This document shows, piece by piece, positions 8,519 through 17,085 of a stretch of 64,000 nucleotides of DNA; within the stretch, counting starts at the first letter, position 1; every line of letters starts with the position of its first letter. Under the pieces are notes generated by a model, which was not told the DNA's origin, searched no databases, and saw only the letters and a program-made list of their open reading frames with translations. Origin of the DNA: Saccharospirillum sp039982735. Lineage in GTDB: Bacteria; Pseudomonadota; Gammaproteobacteria; Pseudomonadales; Natronospirillaceae. Position numbers and translations under genes: made by a program. The stretch covers positions 1-64,000 of the forward strand of contig NZ_JBDWXV010000008.1 in the NCBI RefSeq assembly GCF_039982735.1, given 5' to 3'.

Positions 8519-9622
8519 TCAGGCGTTATGCAAATGCCGTTCGAGTACACTTAACAGTTGTTGATTTTCTGACTCAAACGACACCGTAATGCGTACGCAA
8601 TCGGCCAGTAACGGATGGCTGCCATCGAGTTTCTTGATCAATATACCGGCGTCTCGCAAGGCGGCATGCAAGGCGGCTGCCTGGCCGGGGCCGGTGCGAA
8701 CCAGTAAGAAATTGGCTTGGCTGTCGTAAACCTTCAATCCGGGAAGTGCTGCCAACTGTTGTTGCAACACATGGCGCTGGCGCGTCAGTTCAGCGGTTTG
8801 CTGTTCGAAGACGTCAAAATGCTCCAAGGCAAACTGCGCGGACAATTGCGTCAGATTATTGATGTTGTAAGGCAACCTCAGCTTGTTGATCTGCTCAAGC
8901 CAGGCCGGATCACCAATCAGAATACCCAGACGCAAGCCTGCCAAACCGACCTTTGACAGGGTGCGCATGATCAGCAAATTGGGGTAGTCGTCCAGCCAGT
9001 TCAGATAGTCGGCCTCGGTGAAGGCGGTGTAGGCTTCATCCATCACCACCAGGCCGGGGGCCGCTTCAATGATGCGACGCAGTTTTTCATCACCCCAGAG
9101 ATTGCCGGTTGGGTTATTGGGTTGCGCCAGAAACACAACGGCCGGCTGTTCCCGCTCAATACGGCTGAGCATGAGCTCAAGATCCAGCTCAAACTCGGCC
9201 GTCAATGGCACACCGACATAGTCCATGCCCAGATAGCGAGCAATCATCCGGTACATTACAAAACTGGGTTCTGGCGCCAGTATCGTGCGGTCTGCTCCGG
9301 ATACGGCCATGGCGATTAACTGAATCAGTTCATCGGAGCCGTTGCCAAGTAGGATGTCCCAATGCGGGTCGATGTTCATGACGGTTCGCAGAGCAGCCTT
9401 GACCCCAGGCGCTTCCGGATGGGGGTAGCGGTTCACCTGTGCATCAGCCAGCACGCCTTGCCACTCTGCGGTCAGGGCGTCCGGCCAGCCATAGGGGTTT
9501 TCCATCGCATCCAGTTTCAACAGGCCCTTGGAATCAGGTACCGGATAAGCCGCCAAGCTGGTGATGTCGGGCCTTACCCAGCGGTGAACCTGGGTATCAA
9601 CCTGGTCGCGCAGTTCAGTCAT
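8519..9622 (-). CDS. hisC: Histidinol-phosphate aminotransferase
   Basis: PLP-dependent fold-type I aminotransferase converting imidazole acetol phosphate to histidinol phosphate in histidine synthesis. The PLP lysine is in TLSKVGLAGLRLG, with the preceding VMDEAYTAF (Asp and Tyr contacting PLP) and FLAQPNNPTGN. I use ATG 9622 (MTELRDQV), which overlaps the hisD stop by 8 nt, as expected for translational coupling; an upstream start at 9640 adds only six residues. Length is 367 aa. Last gene of the murA-hisG-hisD-hisC run. Confidence 0.95.
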   Translation of the reverse strand: MTELRDQVDTQVHRWVRPDITSLAAYPVPDSKGLLKLDAMENPYGWPDALTAEWQGVLADAQVNRYPHPEAPGVKAALRTVMNIDPHWDILLGNGSDELIQLIAMAVSGADRTILAPEPSFVMYRMIARYLGMDYVGVPLTAEFELDLELMLSRIEREQPAVVFLAQPNNPTGNLWGDEKLRRIIEAAPGLVVMDEAYTAFTEADYLNWLDDYPNLLIMRTLSKVGLAGLRLGILIGDPAWLEQINKLRLPYNINNLTQLSAQFALEHFDVFEQQTAELTRQRHVLQQQLAALPGLKVYDSQANFLLVRTGPGQAAALHAALRDAGILIKKLDGSHPLLADCVRITVSFESENQQLLSVLERHLHNA

Positions 9623-10922
9623 CCAGCCGCTTCTCCGCACTGCGAGCGTGAGCCGTCAGCAACTCGCCACGCGCAAGTACTGACGCCACTGCGCCCAGGG
9701 TTTTAGCACCTTCGGCCGACACGCCAATGATGGAGCTGCGTTTTTGAAAATCATAAACCCCCAGCGGCGAAAAGAAGCGCGCGGTACCGCTGGTCGGCAA
9801 GACGTGATTGGGCCCCGCACAGTAATCACCCAGCGCTTCCGGAGTGTGGCGTCCCAGAAAAATCGCGCCCGCGTGACGAATACGGTGCAGCCAGGCATGC
9901 GGGTCTTCGATTGACAATTCGAGGTGCTCGGGGGCGATACGATTGATCAGATCGACGGCGTCATCCAGCGTATCCACCTTGATGAAGGCACCGCGCGCGT
10001 TCAGCGAGTCGCGTATGATATCGGCGCGTTCCAGCGTCGGCAGCAAGCGTTGAATGGCGGCTTCAACCGAGTTCAGATAATCGGCGTCGTGGCTGATTAG
10101 AATGGCCTGGGCATCCGGGTCGTGCTCAGCTTGAGAGAACAGATCGAGGGCTATCCAGTCCGGGTCGGTTTTGCCATCGCACACCACCAGTATTTCACTG
10201 GGGCCGGCAATCATATCGATCCCGACTTTGCCAAACACTTGCTTTTTGGCTGTGGCAACGAAGATATTGCCCGGGCCGACAATTTTGTCAACCGCCGGTA
10301 CGGTATCGGTACCATAGGCCAGCGCAGCGATTGCCTGGGCACCGCCCATCAGAAAGACCCGGTCGATGCGAGCTACATGGGCAGCACCGAGAACAAAGTC
10401 ATTCACCTTGCCGTCCGGAGCGGGTGTGGCCATCACCACTTCGCGCACACCGGCCACTTTGGCAGGCATGGCGTTCATGATTACCGAGGAGGCCAGTGGC
10501 GCGGTTCCGCCCGGTACGTAAATACCCACCCGGTCCATCGCCGTAACCTGCTGGCCAAGCACGGTACCGTCTGCTTCGGTGTAACTCCAGCTCTCGCTAA
10601 GCTGGCGCTGGTGATAGGACTCAACCCGCTCGGCAGCGATGCCGAGCGCTTGCTGCTGTTCCGCAGGCAAGCGATGGTAGCCCGCTTCAATGGCGGCTTT
10701 GTCGAGCACGAGGGAAGACGCTGTGGATACATCAAACCGGTCGAATTGCCGTGAATATTCCAACAAGGCCTCATCGCCACGATGTCGGATGTTATCGATC
10801 ACGGTCGCGACGGTCTGCTGCACGTCGGCATCTGAAACAGACTCCCACGCCAGCAACGCATCCAGTTGCTGGTTAAAGTCACCGGCTGACGCTTCCAGGC
10901 GTCGTATCGTGATCTCGGACAT
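9615..10922 (-). CDS. hisD: Histidinol dehydrogenase
   Basis: Zinc-dependent, NAD-linked enzyme that oxidises histidinol to histidine in two steps, the last reactions of the pathway. The 435-aa length is typical. Family blocks include VPGGTAPLASSVIMNAMPAKVAGV, VDKIVGPGNIFVATAKK, AGPSEILVVCD, SQAEHDPDAQAIL and the C-terminal GPNHVLPTSGTARF with zinc and catalytic His. ATG 10922 is chosen over a TTG three codons earlier. A short stem-loop (10963-10981) lies in the 65-bp gap to hisG. Confidence 0.96.
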   Translation of the reverse strand: MSEITIRRLEASAGDFNQQLDALLAWESVSDADVQQTVATVIDNIRHRGDEALLEYSRQFDRFDVSTASSLVLDKAAIEAGYHRLPAEQQQALGIAAERVESYHQRQLSESWSYTEADGTVLGQQVTAMDRVGIYVPGGTAPLASSVIMNAMPAKVAGVREVVMATPAPDGKVNDFVLGAAHVARIDRVFLMGGAQAIAALAYGTDTVPAVDKIVGPGNIFVATAKKQVFGKVGIDMIAGPSEILVVCDGKTDPDWIALDLFSQAEHDPDAQAILISHDADYLNSVEAAIQRLLPTLERADIIRDSLNARGAFIKVDTLDDAVDLINRIAPEHLELSIEDPHAWLHRIRHAGAIFLGRHTPEALGDYCAGPNHVLPTSGTARFFSPLGVYDFQKRSSIIGVSAEGAKTLGAVASVLARGELLTAHARSAEKRLDD

Positions 10923-10962
10923 GCGGTTCAAGCCTCTTGATTAGTACCAACTATGGATGAGC

Positions 10963-10981
10963 GAGATGATGCGATCGTCTC
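10963..10981 (-). other. Short stem-loop in the hisG-hisD gap
   Basis: Arms GAGATGAT (10963-10970) and ATCGTCTC (10974-10981) pair over 8 positions with one G-U and a 3-nt loop. There is no T-tract on either strand. It may tune mRNA processing between hisG and hisD, or be incidental. Confidence 0.3.
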
Positions 10982-10987
10982 TTTCAA

Positions 10988-11662
10988 TCAGGCCCTGACG
11001 GCAGACGACTGTACGGCCGCCGCCAGCGTCTCAATAATGGGGTTGATGCGGTCATCTTTCAATTTGAGCGCCAGACGACTGGCCACCAGACGGCTGCTGA
11101 TGTCGGCAATATGCTCTTCAACCACCAGCCCGTTAGCCTTCAGCGTGTTGCCGGTGTCGACGATATCGACAATGCAATCCGCCAGTTTCATGATCGGAGC
11201 CAGTTCCATACCGCCATAAAGCTTGATCAGATCAACCTGGCGGCCCTGCTCTGAGAAATACTGCTTGGCAACTCGCACAAATTTGGTTGCAACCTTCATT
11301 CTACCCGCTATTTCAGGGGCATCCTTAAGGCGAGCGGTCATCAGTCGGCAGCGCGCGATTTGCAGATCAAGCACTTCATACATTTCTTCCGCGCCGTGCT
11401 CCATCAGCACATCCTTGCCTGCCACACCGAGATCCGCTACACCATACTCTACATAGGTTGGCACATCGGTGGCCCGAATAACGATGAACTGAACATCAGA
11501 CCGGGTGGTCTCGAAGATCAGCTTGCGGGAAGTATGAATGTCTTCAAGCGGCTCGATACCGGCCGCTGCAAACAACGGCAGGGTTTCCTTGAGAATCCGC
11601 CCTTTGGACAGGGCGATGGTAATTTTATCCGACGGAGTTGATGTCGCTTGAGGGTTTTGCAC
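10988..11662 (-). CDS. hisG: ATP phosphoribosyltransferase, short form
   Basis: First enzyme of histidine synthesis, joining ATP and PRPP. The product is about 224 aa, the short form that lacks the C-terminal regulatory domain and depends on HisZ. Motifs: ITIALSKGRILKE at the N terminus, GVADLGVAGKDVL, and the PRPP loop DIVDTGNTLKANGL. The longer frame opens at 11806 and runs into the murA 3' end, but its first residues do not resemble HisG. I choose GTG 11662, which has AGGA 7 nt upstream. hisZ is not in the window. Confidence 0.93.
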   Translation of the reverse strand: MQNPQATSTPSDKITIALSKGRILKETLPLFAAAGIEPLEDIHTSRKLIFETTRSDVQFIVIRATDVPTYVEYGVADLGVAGKDVLMEHGAEEMYEVLDLQIARCRLMTARLKDAPEIAGRMKVATKFVRVAKQYFSEQGRQVDLIKLYGGMELAPIMKLADCIVDIVDTGNTLKANGLVVEEHIADISSRLVASRLALKLKDDRINPIIETLAAAVQSSAVRA

Positions 11663-11748
11663 TGCGTTGTCCTGTGTTGGATCCCGATTCCGGCGTCGGG
11701 CCAGGCAGCTAAGAGATTCGCTGCGGGCCCTGATGGGACTCGGGCGGC

Positions 11749-13011
11749 TTAGCCCGTGACCCGTTTGATCGTTGCACCCAATTGCTGCAACTTTTCTTCG
11801 ATGCATTCGTAACCACGGTCGATGTGGTAAATCCGGTCGACAAGCGTATCGCCTTCAGCGACCAGACCGGCCAGCACCAATGACGCAGACGCTCTCAGGT
11901 CGGTCGCCATCACGGGCGCGCCGGTCAGCTTTGAGCAGCCGGTAATGACCACGGTGTTACCCTTGATCCGGGCATTGGCGCCCATCCGCTCCAGTTCGTT
12001 GATGTGCATGAACCGGTTTTCAAACACCGTCTCTTCAACCGTACCTACGCCATCGGCAATGGCGTTCAACGCGGTAAACTGGGCCTGCATGTCCGTCGGG
12101 AACGCCGGGTACGGGGCTGTCGTGATATTAACCGCCCGGACTCTCTGGCCATGCATGTCCAGTACGATCCAGTCGTCGCCCTGAGTGATTTCTGCGCCAG
12201 CTTCGCGCAACTTGATCAGCACCGAATCCAGTGTATCCGGATCGACGTCGCGCAGTTTCACCCGGCCACCGGTAATGGCCGCAGCGACCAGATAGGTGCC
12301 TGCTTCGATGCGGTCCGGCAACACGGAGTAATCGGCTTCATGGAGGCGCTCAACCCCCTCCACCGTAATGGTGTCGGTGCCGGCACCGCGAATGTTGGCT
12401 CCCATCGCAATGAGGCATTGAGCCAAATCGACCACTTCTGGTTCCTTGGCTGCATTCTCGATGACGGATGTTCCTTCGGCCAGCGCCGCGGCCATCAGAA
12501 TGTTTTCAGTACCGGTAACGGTGACGGTATCAAAGAAGATACGAGCGCCCTTCAGCCGGCCATTTGACCGTGCCTTGATGTAACCATCGGATACATCAAT
12601 ATGGGCGCCCATCGCCTCAAGCCCACGAATATGCAGGTCTACCGGCCGGCTACCGATGGCACAACCCCCGGGCAGAGATACATTGGCTTCGCCAAAGTGA
12701 GCCAGCAACGGTCCCAGCACCAGAATCGACGCGCGCATGGTCTTAACCAGCTCGTAAGGGGCCGTGCAATTCTTGATGTTTCCCGCACAGACTTCGACAC
12801 TCATGTCTTCACCGACGGTGACGTCTACGCCCATGCAACCGAGCAACTCGATCATGGTGGTAATATCGTTCAGATGCGGCAGGTTGCGCACTGTTACCGG
12901 GTCTTTGGTCAGCAAGGTGGCCGCGATGATCGGCAAGGCCGCATTCTTGGCACCGGAGACACGGATCTCGCCATTCAGGCGACTACCGCCGGTAATCAAT
13001 AATTTATCCAA
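11749..13011 (-). CDS. murA: UDP-N-acetylglucosamine 1-carboxyvinyltransferase
   Basis: First committed enzyme of peptidoglycan synthesis, transferring enolpyruvyl from PEP to UDP-GlcNAc. The 420-aa length and EPT-synthase repeats are typical: N-terminal ISGAKNAALPI-type block, the active-site loop LPGGCAIGSRPVDLH with the PEP-binding Cys that fosfomycin modifies, and RIEAGTYLVAA. It lies 3 bp downstream of ibaG and upstream of hisG, as in many gammaproteobacteria. Confidence 0.98.
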   Translation of the reverse strand: MDKLLITGGSRLNGEIRVSGAKNAALPIIAATLLTKDPVTVRNLPHLNDITTMIELLGCMGVDVTVGEDMSVEVCAGNIKNCTAPYELVKTMRASILVLGPLLAHFGEANVSLPGGCAIGSRPVDLHIRGLEAMGAHIDVSDGYIKARSNGRLKGARIFFDTVTVTGTENILMAAALAEGTSVIENAAKEPEVVDLAQCLIAMGANIRGAGTDTITVEGVERLHEADYSVLPDRIEAGTYLVAAAITGGRVKLRDVDPDTLDSVLIKLREAGAEITQGDDWIVLDMHGQRVRAVNITTAPYPAFPTDMQAQFTALNAIADGVGTVEETVFENRFMHINELERMGANARIKGNTVVITGCSKLTGAPVMATDLRASASLVLAGLVAEGDTLVDRIYHIDRGYECIEEKLQQLGATIKRVTG

Positions 13012-13014
13012 GGT

Positions 13015-13257
13015 TCACTTCTCCTGACCGGACCATTCTTCCGGGGTGAACAGCGCCATAGACACTGCATGAATGTCACCCGAAGTGATTTTTTCATTCA
13101 GCACCCCGTAGACCTGCTGCTGACGCTGAACCGGGCGTTTGCCGGCAAAGGCATCATCGATGATCCGGACCGTAAATTTGGCGCCACCCCCATCGACTTC
13201 AATGGTTGCGCCGGGAAAGGCGGCGGCGAGCATGGCCTTAATTTCGTCTGCGGACAT
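13015..13257 (-). CDS. ibaG: BolA-family acid stress protein IbaG
   Basis: Small (80 aa) BolA-family protein. BolA relatives bind monothiol glutaredoxins and 2Fe-2S clusters. The family core RQQQVYGVLNEKITSGDIHAVSMALFTPEEW is present, including the conserved His in IHAVSM. Position directly before murA is the standard one for IbaG. Upstream, mlaB, which normally precedes ibaG, is missing, and a terminator separates this gene from mlaC, so ibaG probably has its own promoter in the roughly 80-bp gap. Confidence 0.93.
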   Translation of the reverse strand: MSADEIKAMLAAAFPGATIEVDGGGAKFTVRIIDDAFAGKRPVQRQQQVYGVLNEKITSGDIHAVSMALFTPEEWSGQEK

Positions 13258-13336
13258 GGTACTTCCTGCTTGGGTATGAATGTAAAGGGGCGGGGATTAT
13301 ACGGAAAATACAGACAAACCGAAATGATCTGTGCCT

Positions 13337-13366
13337 CAAAACCAGGGCCGGCCTGAATGGCCGGCC
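13337..13366 (-). terminator. Rho-independent terminator after mlaC
   Basis: GGCCGGCC at 13346-13353 pairs perfectly with GGCCGGCC at 13359-13366 over a 5-nt loop. Read on the minus strand it is followed by CTGGTTTTG. It lies just after the mlaC stop and splits mlaC from ibaG. Confidence 0.65.
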
Positions 13367-13372
13367 AACCCG

Positions 13373-14035
13373 TTACTGGAACTGCTCTTCATCGAACGTT
13401 TCAGCCGTCGTACGTTCCCATTCATCGATGGTAGCGTCCAGGTCTCCGCCGGTGTCGCGGTAGATCTGATCAAACTGGGATTTGAAGGTCACGCCCAGGT
13501 TAACGCCGTTTACAATCACATTCTGCATTCGCCAGTCGTCCGCTTCGCGACTGTAGTAAACACTCTGCACCATGGGGTATTCCTGGCCATCCGGGGACAC
13601 CACATTCAGGTTCACACGGGTATTGCGTACGGTATTCTCACTGTCGTTTTGACTGGGCAGCAATTCGACCTCAAAGGAACCAAAATTATAGAGGCCACCC
13701 GCATAGGTGTTGATCATGCTTCGCTTGAATACTTCAAGAAAGCGTAATTTCTGTTCCTGCGTAGACGATTCCAGCAGCTCCTGACCCATGATACGACTGA
13801 CGATAACGGTATACCCGATCAGGGGGTCCAATACTTCACCCACTTCCTCCAGATAGGCCTGCCGATCTCCTGCACTGCCTTGCTCACTGTGTTTCTTAAC
13901 CACCTCCAGCACGGCGTTGACACCGTCCATAACACTCTGTCCGGCAGGCTTACTGGGTGTGAATGCCTGTACCTGGCTGGCCACCAGCAAGATGCCAGCT
14001 AGCATGAGTGCACGTACCGCTCCAATGTATTTCAT
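13373..14035 (-). CDS. mlaC: Periplasmic phospholipid-shuttle protein MlaC
   Basis: MlaC/Ttg2D-family protein, 220 aa, that carries phospholipids between the outer-membrane MlaA complex and the inner-membrane MlaFEDB transporter. A clear signal peptide (residues 1-25, ending VQAF) is followed by the family body with YRDTGGDLDATIDEWERTT near the end and MVQSVYYSREADDWRM in the middle. Unlike the usual mlaFEDCB operon, there is no mlaF, mlaE or mlaD upstream and no mlaB downstream. The gene is divergent from kdsD and ends at a strong terminator. Confidence 0.9.
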   Translation of the reverse strand: MKYIGAVRALMLAGILLVASQVQAFTPSKPAGQSVMDGVNAVLEVVKKHSEQGSAGDRQAYLEEVGEVLDPLIGYTVIVSRIMGQELLESSTQEQKLRFLEVFKRSMINTYAGGLYNFGSFEVELLPSQNDSENTVRNTRVNLNVVSPDGQEYPMVQSVYYSREADDWRMQNVIVNGVNLGVTFKSQFDQIYRDTGGDLDATIDEWERTTAETFDEEQFQ

Positions 14036-14255
14036 AATAAAGGCTCCCGATGTCCCTTTTTGTCCAGCCTACAGCTTAGGCCTGAATCCGACCTGAATCG
14101 ACCCCCCATCAGTCATAACCCTGCGTAAATAAAGAAAAAATTTGCGCGAAGCTGCCGCTGTGCAACCCCTTCAGACCAGGAGGCATTGTGGTATTCTACC
14201 TAACCTATAACACAGGACCGAACAACGTCCGACCGGACCAGGCAGCCTTATTACG

Positions 14256-15227
14256 ATGAAACCACACCTTAATTACCTGACGTCAGCCCGACGCACACTT
14301 GATCTGGAAATCAAAGCACTGCAGGGGCTGACCACGCACCTCGACAGCGCCTTTGAGCAAGCCTGCGAGCGGGTATTGGCCTGCAAGGGGCGTGTAGTGG
14401 TGACCGGTATGGGCAAGTCCGGTCACATCGGCAACAAACTGGCGGCGACGCTGGCCAGCACCGGCACCCCGGCATTCTTTGTTCATCCGGGTGAAGCAAG
14501 CCATGGTGATATGGGCATGATCACCGAGCAGGATGTCGTCATTGCCCTGTCAAACTCAGGGGAAGTGGCCGAAATCGTCACCCTGATCCCTCTGATCAAA
14601 CGGCTCGGTGCGGGCCTGATCGGCATGACCGGCAACCCAGACAGCACTCTGGGGCGCTCGTCCGATGCCCACATTTACTGCGGTGTCGAGCAGGAAGCCT
14701 GCCCGCTGAACCTGGCGCCCACTTCCTCTACGACGGCCGCACTGGTGATGGGCGATGCGCTGGCCATTGCCTTGCTGGAGGCCCGGGGTTTCACCGCCGA
14801 TGATTTCGCCTTTTCCCACCCGGGTGGAAGCCTGGGTCGCAAATTGCTGCTGAAAATTGGCGACATCATGCATACCGGCCTGGAAATCCCCGTGGTGGAA
14901 CCCGACACCCTGCTGCGCGATGCGTTGCTGGAAATGACCCGAAAAGGGCTCGGCATGACCACCATCATCAGCGCCGAAGGCGATTTGCTGGGGGTTTTCA
15001 CCGACGGCGACTTGCGCCGTACCCTGGATCAGGGCATCGATATTCTGACCACACCCATCCGCGCCGTCTTGCACAGCGGCGCCTACACCATGCACCCCGA
15101 CCAACTGGCCGCCCAGGCGCTCTATGAAATGGAAGAACGCAAGATCACCTCACTGGTGATCGTAGACGCTGGCCAGACCGCGGGTGTGATTCACCTGCAC
15201 GACATCCTTCGCGCCGGGGTTGCCTGA
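14256..15227 (+). CDS. kdsD: Arabinose-5-phosphate isomerase
   Basis: Interconverts ribulose 5-phosphate and arabinose 5-phosphate, the precursor of Kdo for LPS. 323 aa. SIS domain with VVVTGMGKSGHIGNKLAATLASTGTPA (about 48-75), then FSHPGGSLGRKLL and two CBS repeats from about residue 205 to the end (FTDGDLRRTL). The stop overlaps the lptC start as TGATG, so coupling is likely. kdsC, which usually sits between kdsD and lptC, is absent. The 220-bp gap to divergent mlaC must hold both promoters; an extended -10 (TGGTATTCT near 14190) is a weak candidate. Confidence 0.96.
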   Translation: MKPHLNYLTSARRTLDLEIKALQGLTTHLDSAFEQACERVLACKGRVVVTGMGKSGHIGNKLAATLASTGTPAFFVHPGEASHGDMGMITEQDVVIALSNSGEVAEIVTLIPLIKRLGAGLIGMTGNPDSTLGRSSDAHIYCGVEQEACPLNLAPTSSTTAALVMGDALAIALLEARGFTADDFAFSHPGGSLGRKLLLKIGDIMHTGLEIPVVEPDTLLRDALLEMTRKGLGMTTIISAEGDLLGVFTDGDLRRTLDQGIDILTTPIRAVLHSGAYTMHPDQLAAQALYEMEERKITSLVIVDAGQTAGVIHLHDILRAGVA

Positions 15228-15793
15228 TGGCCAACCGGCGCCGCACCCTGATTGTCGCGACCAGTCTGGGGCTGGTCGCGCTCGCCATCTGGTGGCAATC
15301 CGGCCAGGATGAAACCGCGGGACGAGCCCGGCTGGATCTGCCCGAAAACGCGCCGGATCTTTATATCGAACAACCGGATCAAACCCGTTTTGACGCCACA
15401 GGCCAACCCGAATTGCGGGCACAGGCCGAGTCTCTGGCCTATTATGAGAGCAATGGCGAAAGCCTGATGACACGGCCGGTAATGACCGTACTGTCCAGCC
15501 CTGACCAGCCGTGGAAAATCACATCTGACCAGGCCGTACTGTTCAACGACGGCAGTATGAATTTTGAACAAAACGTTGAAGTGATCGAACAGCAAACACC
15601 AGAAGGCATGCAACTCTATACCGACTGGCTTCGGGTCGAGCAGAATGGTCGCTTCGTCACAACGCCCAGGCCTGTTAGACTGCTGCAACCCGGACAGGAG
15701 GCCCGCGGTATCGGAATGGACGCCATACTGACCGGTGAGGATTCCGACATAACGCTCAAATCAGAGGTATCGATTCGCTATGACGCGAACTGA
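15227..15793 (+). CDS. lptC: LPS export protein LptC
   Basis: Inner-membrane-anchored periplasmic protein linking LptB2FG to LptA in the LPS bridge. 188 aa, N-terminal membrane helix (about residues 7-24), then a beta-jellyroll with the family pattern PDLYIEQPDQTRFDATGQPE and W.I.S..A.L. Start overlaps the kdsD stop and the end overlaps lptA by 14 nt. Confidence 0.92.
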   Translation: MANRRRTLIVATSLGLVALAIWWQSGQDETAGRARLDLPENAPDLYIEQPDQTRFDATGQPELRAQAESLAYYESNGESLMTRPVMTVLSSPDQPWKITSDQAVLFNDGSMNFEQNVEVIEQQTPEGMQLYTDWLRVEQNGRFVTTPRPVRLLQPGQEARGIGMDAILTGEDSDITLKSEVSIRYDAN

Positions 15794-16331
15794 GACAACC
15801 CGCCTACATCACTGCCACTTCACCTTCCTGGTGCTTCTGGCCCTGACCTCCCTGGTTGTCCAGCCTGTGTGGGCGTTGCCAGGCGATCGTGATCAGCCAA
15901 TGACGATCACCGCTGATGAGGGCAATTTCAAAAGCAGTCGGGGTGAAGCCACCTTCACCGGCAACGTTTACTTGAAACAGGGCACACTGGAAGTCTGGGC
16001 AGATACCCTGGATGTGCGCCGCGACCCGGAAACCGGTGACATTACCTTCCTCGAAGCCAAAGGCGAACCGGCCCGGTACCAGGAACTTCCCAGTGAGGAA
16101 GATGGCCTGATTGAAGTGAGGGGCTCGCGCATTGAGTACCGGCCCGATGAAGACCTGATCATCACCGAAGGCAACGGCCACCTGACACAGGCCGGCAGCG
16201 ACATTGAAGCCGACTACATCCGCTACAACCTGCTCGATGAATCACTGGATGTGCGGTCCCGACGCAGCACCGAAAGTAACGATGATGCGCCCCAGGCTAC
16301 CTGGACCCTGCAACCGGGAGCGATGGACTGA
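15780..16331 (+). CDS. lptA: LPS export protein LptA
   Basis: Soluble periplasmic protein that polymerises into the LPS-conducting bridge. 183 aa with a cleavable signal (hydrophobic core about residues 14-30, cut near VWALPGD). The OstA/LptA repeat region is recognised by QPMTITADEGNFKSSRGE and ATFTGNVYLKQGTLEVWAD. The stop codon abuts the lptB ATG, so lptC-lptA-lptB are translationally linked. Confidence 0.94.
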   Translation: MTRTETTRLHHCHFTFLVLLALTSLVVQPVWALPGDRDQPMTITADEGNFKSSRGEATFTGNVYLKQGTLEVWADTLDVRRDPETGDITFLEAKGEPARYQELPSEEDGLIEVRGSRIEYRPDEDLIITEGNGHLTQAGSDIEADYIRYNLLDESLDVRSRRSTESNDDAPQATWTLQPGAMD

Positions 16332-17057
16332 ATGGCACTGCTGGAAGCAAAGAACCTGGCAAAGAGTTACAAAAAGCGGCCCGTTGTGCGCGATGTCAGC
16401 CTCAGTGTTGAAAAAGGCCAGATCGTTGGCCTGTTAGGACCGAACGGTGCCGGCAAAACCACCTGTTTCTACATGATTGTTGGCCTGGTACCGGCCGACA
16501 ACGGCGAGGTTCTGATTGGTGACAAAAGCGTCACCCGTCTGCCCATGCATGCCCGGGCCCGACAGGGGATCGGCTACCTGCCGCAGGAAGCGTCCATCTT
16601 TCGCAAGTTGACGGTACAGGATAATATTCTGGGCGTTCTGCAAACCCGCAAAGACCTGTCTCGCAGCGCGCAAAAACAGCAGTTGGAGTCTTTGCTGGGT
16701 GAATTTAACATTACCCATATTCGTGACAGTCTGGGTATGGCATTGTCTGGGGGGGAACGGCGCCGTGTCGAAATCGCCCGGGCGCTGGCGATGGAACCGG
16801 CTGTCATTCTGCTGGATGAACCCTTTGCCGGGGTCGACCCCATTTCAGTCGGCGATATTAAAGCTATAATCCATCACTTGAGAGATCGCGGCATTGGTGT
16901 TCTGATCACCGACCACAACGTCCGGGAGACCCTCGACATCTGCGAAAAAGCCTACATCGTGGGTAACGGCCACATCATTGCAGAAGGGACAGCGGAGGAC
17001 GTTTTGAACAACGCCACCGTTCGTGAAGTGTATTTAGGCGACCAATTCCGCTTATAA
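16332..17057 (+). CDS. lptB: LPS export ABC transporter ATP-binding protein LptB
   Basis: ATPase powering LPS extraction from the inner membrane with LptF and LptG. 241 aa. Walker A GPNGAGKTT, Q-loop LPQEASIF, signature LSGGERRRVEIARAL, Walker B VILLDEPFAGVDP and the switch His in ITDHNVRET are all present. Starts immediately after the lptA stop; rpoN follows after 28 bp. Confidence 0.98.
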   Translation: MALLEAKNLAKSYKKRPVVRDVSLSVEKGQIVGLLGPNGAGKTTCFYMIVGLVPADNGEVLIGDKSVTRLPMHARARQGIGYLPQEASIFRKLTVQDNILGVLQTRKDLSRSAQKQQLESLLGEFNITHIRDSLGMALSGGERRRVEIARALAMEPAVILLDEPFAGVDPISVGDIKAIIHHLRDRGIGVLITDHNVRETLDICEKAYIVGNGHIIAEGTAEDVLNNATVREVYLGDQFRL

Positions 17058-17085
17058 CCATGGCCAAAGGCACATATAACGCTCT

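Noticed and set aside
11663..11806. N-terminal extension of HisG
   Set aside because: It overlaps the murA 3' end and lacks HisG similarity; GTG 11662 has a ribosome-binding site.
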